Shown piece after piece: positions 23,879-33,065 of a DNA stretch of 35,307 nt. Position numbers and translations under genes: made by a program. Every line of letters begins with the position of its first letter. Within the stretch, counting starts at the first letter, position 1. The DNA lies in contig NZ_QRJO01000020.1 of NCBI RefSeq assembly GCF_003471585.1, positions 1 to 35,307 of the forward strand. Reading direction: 5' to 3'. Source of the stretch: Collinsella sp. AM18-10 (lineage in GTDB: Bacteria; Actinomycetota; Coriobacteriia; Coriobacteriales; Coriobacteriaceae). The notes below the pieces were generated by a model. That model saw only the letters and a list, made by a program, of their open reading frames with translations. It searched no databases and was not told where the DNA came from.

Positions 23879-24782
23879 AAGAAAAAACACTGCATCGCAT
23901 CTTTTAGCGCGATTTCGTGGATTGATTCAGGCGGCGGCGACGCTTGCGACCAATATTCACCTGCCTAACTTTGCCAAGGGCGGCATCTACCAGGGAGCGG
24001 GCAAAGCCGTCTGCGTGCCGGGCCTCAACTGCTACTCGTGTCCAGCGGCCTCGGGTGCGTGCCCCATCGGGTCGTTTCAGTCGGTGGTGGGCTCGTCTAA
24101 GTTTAGCTTCTCGTATTACGTCACCGGAACGCTCATTCTGATCGGCGTGCTGCTGGGGCGTTTTGTATGCGGCTTTTTATGCCCGTTTGGATGGCTGCAA
24201 GAGCTTCTGCATAAGATTCCCGGCAAAAAGCTCTCGACGAAAAAGCTCAAGCTGCTCACGTACATCAAGTACGCCGTGCTGCTGTTTGCCGTGGTGCTGC
24301 TGCCCGTTCTGGTAGTCAACGATGTGGGCATGGGCGACCCGTTCTTTTGCAAGTACATCTGTCCGCAAGGCGTGCTCGAGGGCGCGATTCCGCTGTCCAT
24401 CATGAATACGGGAATCCGTTCCGCGCTGGGAAAGCTCTTTACCTGGAAGCTCGCAATCCTCATTGTGGTTGCGGTGCTGAGCGTGCTGTTCTACCGCCCC
24501 TTCTGTAAATGGATTTGCCCCCTCGGTGCGTTTTATGCACTCATGAACAAGGTGTCTTTGCTGGGGATCCAGGTTGACCAGTGCAAATGCGTCTCGTGCG
24601 GCAAGTGCGCCAAGGTGTGTCAAATGGACGTGGACGTTACGCGTACGCCCAACCATGCCGAGTGCATTCGTTGCGGCAAATGCGTGGGCGCGTGCCCCGT
24701 CGATGCTATTAGCTTTCGCTATGGGCTGGGTGTGACGGGCGACAAACCCGCGCAGTCCACGCAAGCCTGCGAAAACAAATAG
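23871..24782 (+). CDS. NapH-like membrane 4Fe-4S protein
   Basis: A 303-residue membrane protein of the NapH/CcoG-like group. About four hydrophobic segments are interspersed with cysteine pairs (NCYSCPAASGACPIG, CGFLCPFGW, CKYICPQGVLEG, CKWICPLGAF). The C-terminus carries two ferredoxin-type motifs, CVSCGKCAKVC and CIRCGKCVGAC, each followed by a distal Cys-Pro or Cys. It probably passes electrons from the cytoplasm or quinone pool to extracytoplasmic thiols. The start is a TTG (23871-23873) overlapping the previous stop, with GGAG upstream; no ATG occurs before the conserved part. The frame is open back to 23793, but that part is the preceding gene read in another frame. Confidence 0.85.
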   Translation: MDKRKNTASHLLARFRGLIQAAATLATNIHLPNFAKGGIYQGAGKAVCVPGLNCYSCPAASGACPIGSFQSVVGSSKFSFSYYVTGTLILIGVLLGRFVCGFLCPFGWLQELLHKIPGKKLSTKKLKLLTYIKYAVLLFAVVLLPVLVVNDVGMGDPFFCKYICPQGVLEGAIPLSIMNTGIRSALGKLFTWKLAILIVVAVLSVLFYRPFCKWICPLGAFYALMNKVSLLGIQVDQCKCVSCGKCAKVCQMDVDVTRTPNHAECIRCGKCVGACPVDAISFRYGLGVTGDKPAQSTQACENK

Positions 24783-24817
24783 GTACCTATATAAGTTTCG
24801 ATATAAACGGAGGAACC

Positions 24818-25780
24818 ATGAAACTGTCAAAAATTGCGGCTCTGTTGATGCTGCCCGTGCTGGCGCTGACTCTCGCGGCGTGCTCTGCCCCCAAGGGCGA
24901 CGCGAAGGGTGCTACGAGCGGCGATGCGCAGATTGCCGAGCTTGTGGCACAAAAGCCGTCGAGCGCCGAGGAGGCGGCCGAGCTGTACCAGCAGCTGCTG
25001 CAAAAGGAAAACGAGATCTTTGCGAGCGATAACGCCCTATGGGAAAAGGTGTTCCTTGCGGCCAACAAAGACACTCCCATGATTGAGGACGGCAAGAACT
25101 ACGGTGACTTCTTGCTCGATACCATCGAGGGCGCCAAGGATCAGTTTGCGGCTGACGAGCTTAAGACGCTTAAGGCCGGCGCGCAGCAGGTCAAGGAGAT
25201 CGAGGACAAGCTCATGGCGCTGGAGAAGGAGTTCCCCGGATGTGGCAGCACGCCCGGCGAGGGGGAGAGTGTTGATGCCTCGACCGCGGGCATGACCAAC
25301 GGCGAGAGCGGGGAGACGAAGTTCCCCAGCTTTAAGGGCAAGGACTTGGACGGCAACGATGTAAACAGCGACGAGCTGTTCTCCAAGAACAAGGTCACCG
25401 TCATGAACTTCTGGTTTACCACCTGCAAGCCGTGCGTGGGAGAGCTGGGCGATCTGGAGAAGCTCAACAAGGAGCTTGCCGAGAAGGGCGGCCAGGTCGT
25501 GGGCGTTAATTCCTTTACGCTCGATGGCAACAAAGACGAGGTGGCCGATGCCAAGGACGTGCTTTCCAAGAAGGGCGTAACGTATAAGAACATCTGGTTT
25601 AAGTCGGACAGCGAGGCCGGAAAGTTCACCTCCAACCTGTACTCGTTCCCGACCACCTACGTGATCGACCAGAACGGTAACATTGTGGGAGAGCCGATCA
25701 TGGGCGGCATCAACTCCGCTGAGCAGCGCGAGGCGCTCAACAAACTGATCGATCAGGCACTCGCGAAGAGCGAACAGTAA
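24818..25780 (+). CDS. TlpA/ResA-like thioredoxin-fold lipoprotein
   Basis: A 320-residue lipoprotein. The signal peptide ends in the lipobox LAAC (Cys22). A ~140-residue helical, charged region follows, then a thioredoxin domain with FWFTTCKPCVGELGDLEKLN (CKPC redox site) and the cis-Pro segment SFPTTYVID. It is expected to reduce or isomerise extracytoplasmic disulfides, recharged by the upstream Fe-S and CXXC proteins. The long helical insert between lipobox and thioredoxin domain is larger than in ordinary ResA. A strong terminator ends the operon. Confidence 0.9.
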   Translation: MKLSKIAALLMLPVLALTLAACSAPKGDAKGATSGDAQIAELVAQKPSSAEEAAELYQQLLQKENEIFASDNALWEKVFLAANKDTPMIEDGKNYGDFLLDTIEGAKDQFAADELKTLKAGAQQVKEIEDKLMALEKEFPGCGSTPGEGESVDASTAGMTNGESGETKFPSFKGKDLDGNDVNSDELFSKNKVTVMNFWFTTCKPCVGELGDLEKLNKELAEKGGQVVGVNSFTLDGNKDEVADAKDVLSKKGVTYKNIWFKSDSEAGKFTSNLYSFPTTYVIDQNGNIVGEPIMGGINSAEQREALNKLIDQALAKSEQ

Positions 25781-25805
25781 GTCCGTGGGACAGACAACTG
25801 AAGGG

Positions 25806-25833
25806 GAGTCGCTGGAAACAGCGACTCTTTTTT
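25806..25833 (+). terminator. Intrinsic terminator of the thiol-redox operon
   Basis: GAGTCGCTG (25806-25814), loop GAAA, CAGCGACTC (25819-25827), then six T. Textbook structure. Confidence 0.95.
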
Positions 25834-25851
25834 CTGCTTCGGGGTAGCATC

Positions 25852-26004
25852 ATGGGTATACGTCGAAAGGGCACGCAGCTTTTCGTGCATTGCCTGAGCG
25901 GTGCGCGAAGCAACCAAGCTGTGAGTTTTCTTAAGCGTTCTGGGTATGGCAGTGTCAAGAATATCGGCGGCATAAGCGGCTACACGGGAAAGGTGGTGCG
26001 TTAG
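25852..26004 (+). pseudogene. Half-size rhodanese-like frame
   Basis: A 50-codon frame from ATG 25852 that reads as the C-terminal half of a rhodanese domain: LFVHCLSGARSNQAVSFLKRSGYGSVKNIGGISGY. The active-site loop CxSGxRS is intact, but the N-terminal half of the fold (DVR, H.pGAinip segments) is missing. The upstream ribosome site is weak. It ends 2 bases before the flavoprotein gene, which has its own rhodanese domain. It is probably a remnant of a full rhodanese gene, but a small expressed peptide cannot be excluded. Confidence 0.6.
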
Positions 26005-26006
26005 CT

Positions 26007-27698
26007 ATGAAGGTGGTTATCGTTGGAGGCGTCGCGGGCGGCGCATCGGCGGCGGCACGTTTGCGCAGACTCGACGAGCAGGCCCAAATTGTCATCTTTG
26101 AGCGCACGGGTTTTGTATCGTATGCCAACTGTGGGCTTCCGTACTACATTGGCGGCGTGATAGAAGAAGAGAGCGCATTGACGCTGCAGTCTCCCAAGGG
26201 CTTTTGGGATCGCTTTCGCATTGCGGTCAAGACGAGTCACGAGGTGTTTGCCATCCATCCCGATTCGCATACGGTCGAGGTTCGCAATATGCTGACGGGC
26301 GAGGAATTTGTCGAGACGTATGACAAGCTCATCCTGTCGCCGGGTGCAAAGCCGATTCGCCCTGCGTTGCCGGGCATCGACTCGGATAAAATCTTTAGCC
26401 TACGCACCGTTGAGGACACGCTGCGTATTCACAGCTATGTTCGAGAGCGGCGACCGAGCAGTGCCGTCGTGATCGGCGGCGGCTTCATTGGCGTCGAGAC
26501 GGCGGAGAATCTGTGCGAGCTGGGGCTCCAGGTGACCCTTCTGCAGCGTCCCGTCCAGCTTATGAACAACCTGGATTACGACATGGCGACCCTTTTGCAT
26601 ACCGAGGTGCGTGAGCACGGTATCGATCTGCGCCTCAAGGCCGATGTGACAGGTTTTGAGGAAGTTGATGGCCGCGTTGTCACCCATGTTGCGGGCGATG
26701 ACCCTATCGGAGCCGATATGGTGCTGCTTGCCATTGGCGTGGCACCTGAGAGCCATCTGGCGCAAGAGGCGGGGCTCGAACTGGGCATCAAGGGGGCTAT
26801 TGTGGTCAACGACCGCATGGAGACCTCTGCTGCCGACGTGTATGCCGTGGGCGATGCCGTGCAGGTCACGCATCAGGTGACCGGCGAGGACGCGGTCATT
26901 TCGCTCGCCGGCCCCGCCAACAAGCAGGGGCGTGTCGTCGCCGATGTCATAGCCGGCATGGACAGCTGCTACCTCGGATCGTTGGGCTCATCGGTTATCA
27001 AGGTATTCGACTTGACGGCGGCAAGCACGGGACTATCCGAAAAGGCGGCACACGCGGCGGGAGTTGACTGCGACAGCGTGGTCCTGTCGCCCGGTTCGCA
27101 TGCGGGTTATTATCCGGGTGCAACGCCCATGACCATGAAGGTTGTCTTCGAGAAGCAGGGATTGCGCCTGCTGGGTGCGCAAATCGTGGGCATCGATGGT
27201 GTGGACAAGCGTATCGACGTTCTGGCGACTGCCATCCAGGCAGGCATGCGCGGCGATAGGCTTAAGGATTTGGACCTAGCATACGCGCCGCCGTATTCAT
27301 CGGCGAAGGATCCCGTCAATATGGCGGGCTTTATGATCGAGAACCTCAATCGCGGCATACTGGCGCAGTGGCATTGGGAGGATGAGCCCAACTTGCCACG
27401 CGATGGCAGCGTGCAGCTGCTCGATGTTCGTACGGAAGGGGAGTATGAGCGCGGGCATATCGATGGTTTCGTAAACATTCCCGTCGATGATTTGCGCAAT
27501 CGCCTGGGCGAGCTCGACCGGGCCAAGCCGGTTTACGTGATTTGCCAGAGCGGCATTCGCAGCTACATTGCTTGCCGCATTTTGGCGCAGCATGGCTTTG
27601 AGTGCTTTAACTTCTCGGGCGGCTATCGCTTCTTTGCAGCCGTGACTGAGGCTCGCCGCGGCAGCGCTAACGTTATGCCGTGCGGGCTCGAAAAGTAG
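26007..27698 (+). CDS. CoA-disulfide reductase-like flavoprotein with C-terminal rhodanese domain
   Basis: A 563-residue FAD/NAD(P)H disulfide reductase fused to a rhodanese. The FAD loop VIVGGVAGGASAAARLRR is at residues ~4-21. The single redox Cys42 lies in SYANCGLPYY as in CoA-disulfide reductases. The NAD(P) loop is VVIGGGFIGVETAENL, followed by DVYAVGDAV. The rhodanese domain (about residues 468-555) has LLDVRTEGEYERGHIDGFVNIP and the active loop CQSGIRSY. This is the CoADR-RHD architecture linked to polysulfide, CoA-persulfide or oxidative-stress metabolism. It follows a rhodanese fragment by 2 bases, with GGAAAGGTGG upstream. It may not share the terminated redox operon upstream. Confidence 0.92.
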   Translation: MKVVIVGGVAGGASAAARLRRLDEQAQIVIFERTGFVSYANCGLPYYIGGVIEEESALTLQSPKGFWDRFRIAVKTSHEVFAIHPDSHTVEVRNMLTGEEFVETYDKLILSPGAKPIRPALPGIDSDKIFSLRTVEDTLRIHSYVRERRPSSAVVIGGGFIGVETAENLCELGLQVTLLQRPVQLMNNLDYDMATLLHTEVREHGIDLRLKADVTGFEEVDGRVVTHVAGDDPIGADMVLLAIGVAPESHLAQEAGLELGIKGAIVVNDRMETSAADVYAVGDAVQVTHQVTGEDAVISLAGPANKQGRVVADVIAGMDSCYLGSLGSSVIKVFDLTAASTGLSEKAAHAAGVDCDSVVLSPGSHAGYYPGATPMTMKVVFEKQGLRLLGAQIVGIDGVDKRIDVLATAIQAGMRGDRLKDLDLAYAPPYSSAKDPVNMAGFMIENLNRGILAQWHWEDEPNLPRDGSVQLLDVRTEGEYERGHIDGFVNIPVDDLRNRLGELDRAKPVYVICQSGIRSYIACRILAQHGFECFNFSGGYRFFAAVTEARRGSANVMPCGLEK

Positions 27699-27710
27699 CG
27701 CGCATTGGAA

Positions 27711-27740
27711 TGTGACAAAGTGACAGCCTCTTTGTCGCAT
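27711..27740. repeat. TGTGACAAAG palindrome, degenerate copy
   Basis: TGTGACAAAG (27711-27720) faces CTTTGTCGCA around a 9-base centre. It is the most diverged member of the family seen at 31174, 33066 and 33462. It lies just after the flavoprotein stop. The rest of the gap to 27920 shows nothing else clear. Confidence 0.7.
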
Positions 27741-27920
27741 CGGGGATGTTATATGCGGGATGGTGCGCCATGCGGCGTGCTGTCCCGTTCGTTTTTTGGC
27801 GCGGTTCGTTACATTCTTCACTGGTATCGGCCAAAAATGAGGATAGAGTAGGACAAACGCGCCGAACGTGAACGGCGGGGGGAGCGGGCGAGCGCGCCCG
27901 CGCGAGAGAGGTTGCCGTCC

Positions 27921-30900
27921 ATGCTGGATCTCAGAGTTATTTGCAAAAGGTACGTTACGCAGTCGTTTACGCAGGTAGCGCTCGACAGCGTAAGCCTGTC
28001 TTTTCGCGATAACGAGTTCGTAGCCATTCTGGGTCCCTCGGGTTCGGGTAAAACTACGATGCTCAACGTCATCGGTGGACTCGATCATTTCGATTCGGGC
28101 GATTTGCTGATCGACGGCATCTCGACCAAGGACTTCAACGACCGCGATTGGGATGCCTATCGCAATAATCGCATCGGCTTTGTGTTCCAGAGCTATAACC
28201 TCATTCCGCATCAGAGCATTTTGGAAAACGTGGAGTTGGCGCTTACGCTCACGGGCGTGGGGCATGCCGAGCGCCGCCAACGTGCGCGCAAGGCGCTCGA
28301 GGCAGTCGGTCTGGGCGAGCACGTTGACAAGCGCCCGAGCCAGCTTTCGGGCGGGCAGATGCAGCGCGTGGCCATTGCCCGCGCTCTGATCAATGACCCC
28401 GAGATTGTGCTGGCTGACGAGCCGACCGGCGCCTTGGACTCAACGACGTCCGTCCAGGTCATGGATTTGCTCAAGGACGTTGCGCGCGACCGTCTGGTCA
28501 TCATGGTCACGCACAATCCTGAGCTGGCGTACAAGTACGCCACGCGCATTGTCAACCTGGCGGACGGCAAGGTCACCGACGATTCAGATCCCTTTGATGC
28601 TGCCGAGGCCGCGCGTCGCGAGGCCAAGCCCACGCGCAAAACCTCGATGAGCTTTGTGACGGCGCTGGGGCTTTCTGCCCGAAACCTCATGACCAAGAAG
28701 GGCCGCACGGTCATGACGGCCTTTGCGGGTTCGATTGGCATTATCGGCATTGCGGCAATCCTGGCGCTCTCCAACGGCGTAAACGACTACATCAAAAAGG
28801 TCGAGGAGGACACGCTCTCGAGCTACCCGCTCACGATTTCCAAACAAGACTACGACCTGTCGTCCATGATGGGCGGCCATGGGGCTACCGATGAGGAGGC
28901 GTCCAAGGGCGAGGGCTCGTCCGATGACGCTACCGGTGGCAAAGCTAAGGGAACCGACAAGATCCCTGTGGTCACAGCCGTAAAGGACATGTTCGCAAGT
29001 GTTAAATCTAACGATATGACAAGCTTTAAGGCATGGCTTGACGACGGCGGCGACGGTATCGACAAAGAGGTCAACGCTATCCAGTACGGCTACGGCGTGA
29101 CGCCGGTTGTCTATCGTGCGGGCAAGGGCGATGAGAAGCCTGTCCGGCTGGTGCCCAACGCTATGACCGAGGCCATGAGCGGCGGCGCAAGTTCGGCGGC
29201 AACGGTGAGCATGGATTCCATGGGAACCTCGGTCTTTAACGAGATGATTGACGACCAGAGTCTGCTCGACAGCCAGTACGATGTCGTTGCCGGCCATTGG
29301 CCTACGTCTGCCAACGAGGCCGTGATGGTGCTTTCGAGCCGCGGAACAGTGGGCGACTACACGCTCTACAGTATCGGCGCGCTGGATATCGATGAGCTCA
29401 ACGACCTGGTTAACAGTGCCATGACGGCCGACGGCAAGGTCAAGACGCCCAAGACCGGCAGCGACTTTACCTACGACGATGCACTGTCCACGACGTTTAA
29501 GGTGTTGTCGCCGGCCGATGCCTATCGCAAAAACGAAGAGACCGGCATGTGGACTGACATGTCTGGCGACGCCGACTTTATGAAAGCCAAGGTTGCCGAC
29601 GGTATTGACGTGCGCATTGTGGGCGTGGTGCGACCCAACGAGACGGCAAACGCGAGCGCATTGTCCCCGGGCATTGCCTATACGCATGCGCTGACTCGCC
29701 AGCTTATGGAGCGTGCTGCCGATTCGCAGATTGTGCAGGAGCAGCTTGCCCACCCCGAGACGGATGTCTTTACGGGCAAAACCTTCGACGAGCTGCAGGG
29801 CGAGGCCAAGCAAGGCGTGGATTTGAGCAGCATGTTCAGTGTGGACGAGGCGGCGCTGAAGAGCGCGTTCTCACTCGATACGTCTGCGCTCTCGGGCGCA
29901 GCCGGCGGTATGGACCTTTCTGGTCTCGACTTGTCCGGCCTGGACATTGACCTTTCGGGTGTTGGGAAGGACATCGACTTCGGCGACATCATGGCCAAAG
30001 CGCCGGCCCCAGATTTCTCGGGCATCTTTGATGGTCTTGAGCTCACGCCTGAGCAAATGCAGCAGGTGGGAGCACTTGCCAACCAGCTGTTTGAGGGCTT
30101 TATGCGCTCTGATCAGTTTAAGGCGCTGTCACCCGAAGACCTTAAAGACGCGTCAAAGCTCGCTGCCGCATTCTCGGCATATCTTGAGAATGATGCCGCA
30201 GCCCAGCAATACCTGGCTCAGCTCAGGGCGCTCGGCGGCGATGTCCTGGCCGAGCGCCTGCAACAGGCGATGACCGACTATGTCCAAAAGCAGCTGGCTC
30301 CGTATCTGCAGCAGGCAATGGACCAGGTGACCAAGACAATCAGCGACCAGATTGCGACAACGGTATCGTCCCAGCTTAAAGCAGGCGCGGCGGGGCTCAT
30401 GGGCCAGATGGCTACACAGATGTCGTCGAGTATTGCCAACCTGGCGAGCGCTATGCGTGTGGATGCGAGTGCCTTTGCTCGTGCCATCCATTTCAACATG
30501 GACGCCGAGGACCTGAGTTCGCTCATGATGAGTTACGCCAAGGCGTCGCAGCTCACCTACGATAACAATCTGACCACGTTGGGCTATGCGGATGAGGCGG
30601 ACCCCATCTCGGTCAAGATTTTCCCGCGCGATTTTGAGGCCAAGGAGCGCGTGCTCGATCACATCGATGCTTATAACAAGCAGGTCAAAGCCGCCGGCCA
30701 CGACGAGCAGGCAATCTCGTACACCGACTACATGGGCATCATCATGGGTTCGGTGACCGACATCGTGAATACTATCAGCTTGGTGCTCATTGCGTTTGTG
30801 AGCATTAGCCTAGTGGTGAGTTCCATCATGATCGGCATCATCACCTACATCAGCGTGCTGGAGCGCAAAAAGGAGATTGGCATCCTGCGCGCGATTGGCG

Positions 30901-31175
30901 CGTCAAAGCGCAACGTGGCCAACGTATTTAATGCCGAGACCTTTATCGAAGGTCTCATTGCCGGCGTCTTTGCCATTGTCGTCGTGGTGGCTGTGAGCCT
31001 TCCGGTTAATGCCTGGGCGCTTGCGGCCAAGCAGGTACCCAATCTGATGAGCCTGCCCGTGCAGGATGCGCTGGTGCTTATTGCAGTTTCGGTGCTGCTG
31101 ACGGTCGTTGCCGGCCTGCTGCCGGCCCGCAGCGCATCCAAGAAAGACCCTGTGGAAGCCCTACGCTCCGAATAA
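27921..31175 (+). CDS. Fused ABC ATPase / FtsX-type permease with giant external domain
   Basis: A 1084-residue MacB-like single-chain transporter. The N-terminal ATPase has Walker A GPSGSGKTT (38-46), signature LSGGQ (142-146) and Walker B VLADEP. The first transmembrane segment follows at ~262-282. Then ~620 external residues include a DLSGLDLSGLDIDLSG repeat and a Gln/Ala-rich helical part (QQAMTDYVQKQLAPYLQQAM). The C-terminal FtsX domain has three helices and ends PARSASKKDPVEALRSE. It probably acts mechanically on lipoproteins, wall enzymes, antimicrobial peptides or exported peptides rather than as an ordinary importer. The ATG at 27921 has AGAGAGG 9 bases upstream; a TTG at 27912 is too close to it. 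No partner gene is adjacent. Confidence 0.9.
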   Translation: MLDLRVICKRYVTQSFTQVALDSVSLSFRDNEFVAILGPSGSGKTTMLNVIGGLDHFDSGDLLIDGISTKDFNDRDWDAYRNNRIGFVFQSYNLIPHQSILENVELALTLTGVGHAERRQRARKALEAVGLGEHVDKRPSQLSGGQMQRVAIARALINDPEIVLADEPTGALDSTTSVQVMDLLKDVARDRLVIMVTHNPELAYKYATRIVNLADGKVTDDSDPFDAAEAARREAKPTRKTSMSFVTALGLSARNLMTKKGRTVMTAFAGSIGIIGIAAILALSNGVNDYIKKVEEDTLSSYPLTISKQDYDLSSMMGGHGATDEEASKGEGSSDDATGGKAKGTDKIPVVTAVKDMFASVKSNDMTSFKAWLDDGGDGIDKEVNAIQYGYGVTPVVYRAGKGDEKPVRLVPNAMTEAMSGGASSAATVSMDSMGTSVFNEMIDDQSLLDSQYDVVAGHWPTSANEAVMVLSSRGTVGDYTLYSIGALDIDELNDLVNSAMTADGKVKTPKTGSDFTYDDALSTTFKVLSPADAYRKNEETGMWTDMSGDADFMKAKVADGIDVRIVGVVRPNETANASALSPGIAYTHALTRQLMERAADSQIVQEQLAHPETDVFTGKTFDELQGEAKQGVDLSSMFSVDEAALKSAFSLDTSALSGAAGGMDLSGLDLSGLDIDLSGVGKDIDFGDIMAKAPAPDFSGIFDGLELTPEQMQQVGALANQLFEGFMRSDQFKALSPEDLKDASKLAAAFSAYLENDAAAQQYLAQLRALGGDVLAERLQQAMTDYVQKQLAPYLQQAMDQVTKTISDQIATTVSSQLKAGAAGLMGQMATQMSSSIANLASAMRVDASAFARAIHFNMDAEDLSSLMMSYAKASQLTYDNNLTTLGYADEADPISVKIFPRDFEAKERVLDHIDAYNKQVKAAGHDEQAISYTDYMGIIMGSVTDIVNTISLVLIAFVSISLVVSSIMIGIITYISVLERKKEIGILRAIGASKRNVANVFNAETFIEGLIAGVFAIVVVVAVSLPVNAWALAAKQVPNLMSLPVQDALVLIAVSVLLTVVAGLLPARSASKKDPVEALRSE

Positions 31176-31206
31176 TGTGACAAAGGGACAGTCCCTTTGT
31201 CACATT
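31174..31206. repeat. TGTGACAAAGGGAC palindrome, perfect copy
   Basis: AATGTGACAAAGGGAC (31174-31189) and its exact complement (31191-31206) flank one central base. It overlaps the stop codon of the ABC gene and could form a hairpin in the transcript. Confidence 0.9.
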
Positions 31207-31213
31207 GGATGAA

Positions 31214-31249
31214 AAGGCGCGGGAAGGGGGTGGCCCCTTCCCGCGCCTT
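31214..31249. terminator. Intrinsic terminator between convergent genes
   Basis: AAGGCGCGGGAAGGGG (31214-31229) pairs with its perfect complement (31234-31249) around a 4-base loop, followed by a T-rich stretch (CTAGTTTGTTTT). It separates the ABC gene from the convergent membrane protein gene. Confidence 0.88.
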
Positions 31250-32383
31250 CTAGTTTGTTTTGCCCATCAGCGTAATACGGACGCTTGGATGGGTGTACTC
31301 GTCAAACTCGTCCTCGGGATCCGTATCAAACGAGTAATACGTTTTGATGAGGTCGTCACTCGTCCTGATAGAGATTCTCTCGTAGAGTGAGCCGTTCAAA
31401 AATGCCTGCCTAAACTCTTCGGGGAGTTTCTGCGGTGCCAAGAGCTCGGGGCTCACCGTCTTGACGTCAACGGTTTGAACGGCAGAGGAAAGCTCGTCAA
31501 GCTCGCGTTCGATGCGGGCAAGGTTATCCTCGAGGCTCGCGCTGGGGTCGACCTCTGCCGCGTAGCTCACTTCCTTGAGCGTCCCCTTGTTGTCAAAGTC
31601 CAGATACGTATAGGTCTTCTGGGCGTCGGAGTCGCCTTCGTGCAGATAGCCGCGGACATGATAGCCGTAATCTTGATATCGCTCGTAGGGATCATCGGCG
31701 GACACGTGCTCGCATGCGGGCTCTAATGCCTTGCGGGCGATGGCGATCTGCTCGGCCGCGGCCGCGGCGTTCTGTTGCATCTCGATGTTTCCCTGCGCCA
31801 GCTGCGGGATATAGGCACCGCACACGATTGCGAGGGGCAGTGCCACAAGCGCGACGATCCACTTTTTTGCACGGGGGATAGGCACGCCGCAGGCCTCTGC
31901 CATGGCCTTTGCGTTAGCGAAGCTCTCGGTAAGCACGTCAGCTGCAGTGGCGACGGCGCCAACGGCAGCGGCGACTTCTGCCGCGCCGCCCAGGTTGCGC
32001 GCGGTCTCGTTGTCGCTGTTCTTGAGTAGGCGCGCGGCGGCCTGCGTGCCAATAACGCCCGCGATTTGTGCCGAGCGGTCTTTCTCGGACTGCTCGACGG
32101 CGAGTCGGCGCTGCATTTCTTTCCACTGCTTGCCGCGCATGCCAAAGCGCGGCGCGAGCGCGCAATAGCAGAAGATGACGAGCTCGACGGCGGTGAGCAC
32201 CAGGGCGGCTATCATGCCCGTTTCTTGGAAGCCTTCGTGATGGAAGACGATATCGTCAATCATTTCGAAGGGAATGATCAAAAATGGCAGCACAAACGCC
32301 ATGGCAAGCGCTGCACCGGCAACCTTGGGGTAGATGCAGTATCGCTGGATACGCTTGCGTTCTTGTTCGGAAAGTGTTGCCAT
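31250..32383 (-). CDS. Membrane protein of unknown function
   Basis: A 377-residue protein I do not recognise. Two hydrophobic segments lie near residues 21-40 and 56-76, then a charged cytosolic-looking stretch and an Ala-rich segment (AAEVAAAVGAVATAADVL). A third hydrophobic segment (WIVALVALPLAIVCGAYIP) is followed by a ~170-residue acidic, probably external domain with many Tyr, Asp and Glu. The start at 32381-32383 has AAGGA upstream; a longer frame to 32437 has no ribosome site. It is in the same direction as the DUF3592 gene 63 bases upstream, so an envelope-related operon is plausible. Confidence 0.75.
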   Translation of the reverse strand: MATLSEQERKRIQRYCIYPKVAGAALAMAFVLPFLIIPFEMIDDIVFHHEGFQETGMIAALVLTAVELVIFCYCALAPRFGMRGKQWKEMQRRLAVEQSEKDRSAQIAGVIGTQAAARLLKNSDNETARNLGGAAEVAAAVGAVATAADVLTESFANAKAMAEACGVPIPRAKKWIVALVALPLAIVCGAYIPQLAQGNIEMQQNAAAAAEQIAIARKALEPACEHVSADDPYERYQDYGYHVRGYLHEGDSDAQKTYTYLDFDNKGTLKEVSYAAEVDPSASLEDNLARIERELDELSSAVQTVDVKTVSPELLAPQKLPEEFRQAFLNGSLYERISIRTSDDLIKTYYSFDTDPEDEFDEYTHPSVRITLMGKTN

Positions 32384-32446
32384 GGCTGATCCTTGGTGTC
32401 GTAACGGTCGTTGCGGCGCATGGGGCGCGGGGCGCATCAGTTTGAG

Positions 32447-32974
32447 CTAGCGCTGGATAAGAACATAGAACAAGATGCTCATCGCGATGAGCAAGAAGCC
32501 TGCGATGTTAAACATCAGTGTGGCAAAGTTGCCCACGATGGGGCGTTCGACATAGCTTTTGTCTGGGTTGCTGGGGTTGTAGTACACGGTCATTTGGCTA
32601 CCGAGGGGCCAAAGCTGCTCCGCGAGGGTGCCTAGGCGGGCGATGGGGCCTGTCTGCACGTGCAGCCAGCCCTTGGCGTCTTCGTAGGCGGTGGCTTGCG
32701 TGCGGATGGGGAGTCCCGACAAGCTTTTGGTCTTTATGCCACGGAATTGTTTTTTCGCGCGGTATTGCGTGCCGTCGACGGTGTATTCCAAAACGGGATT
32801 CATTCTGCCTTCACCCATAAAGCGATGGTCGATGACCGTCCCCATGGTCACGGCGGTACAGGCCTTGGCTTTCTTGCGGGCGGCGGCCTTCATGAGCATG
32901 CTCGCTCCGATAAACAGGATGCCGATGCCTCCAACCGAGATGAGCGCGAGCAGAGATATCTGCGAGGTGGTCAT
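32447..32974 (-). CDS. DUF3592-type membrane protein
   Basis: A 175-residue protein with a transmembrane segment at each end (about residues 8-28 and 150-172). Between them is a beta-rich domain: GTVIDHRF, NPVLEYTVDGTQYRAKKQF, and GSQMTVYYNPSNPDKSYVE, the DUF3592 signature. Function unknown. GGAGAACGCC precedes the ATG at 32972-32974. It is upstream of, and probably co-transcribed with, the unknown membrane protein gene. Confidence 0.85.
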   Translation of the reverse strand: MTTSQISLLALISVGGIGILFIGASMLMKAAARKKAKACTAVTMGTVIDHRFMGEGRMNPVLEYTVDGTQYRAKKQFRGIKTKSLSGLPIRTQATAYEDAKGWLHVQTGPIARLGTLAEQLWPLGSQMTVYYNPSNPDKSYVERPIVGNFATLMFNIAGFLLIAMSILFYVLIQR

Positions 32975-33065
32975 GGCGTTCTCCTTTGGCGCGATACCGT
33001 CATATGTGACCCAGTATAGAGAATCCCGCCATCGATGAGCTATTGCGGGGGGGGGTCAATTCTGA

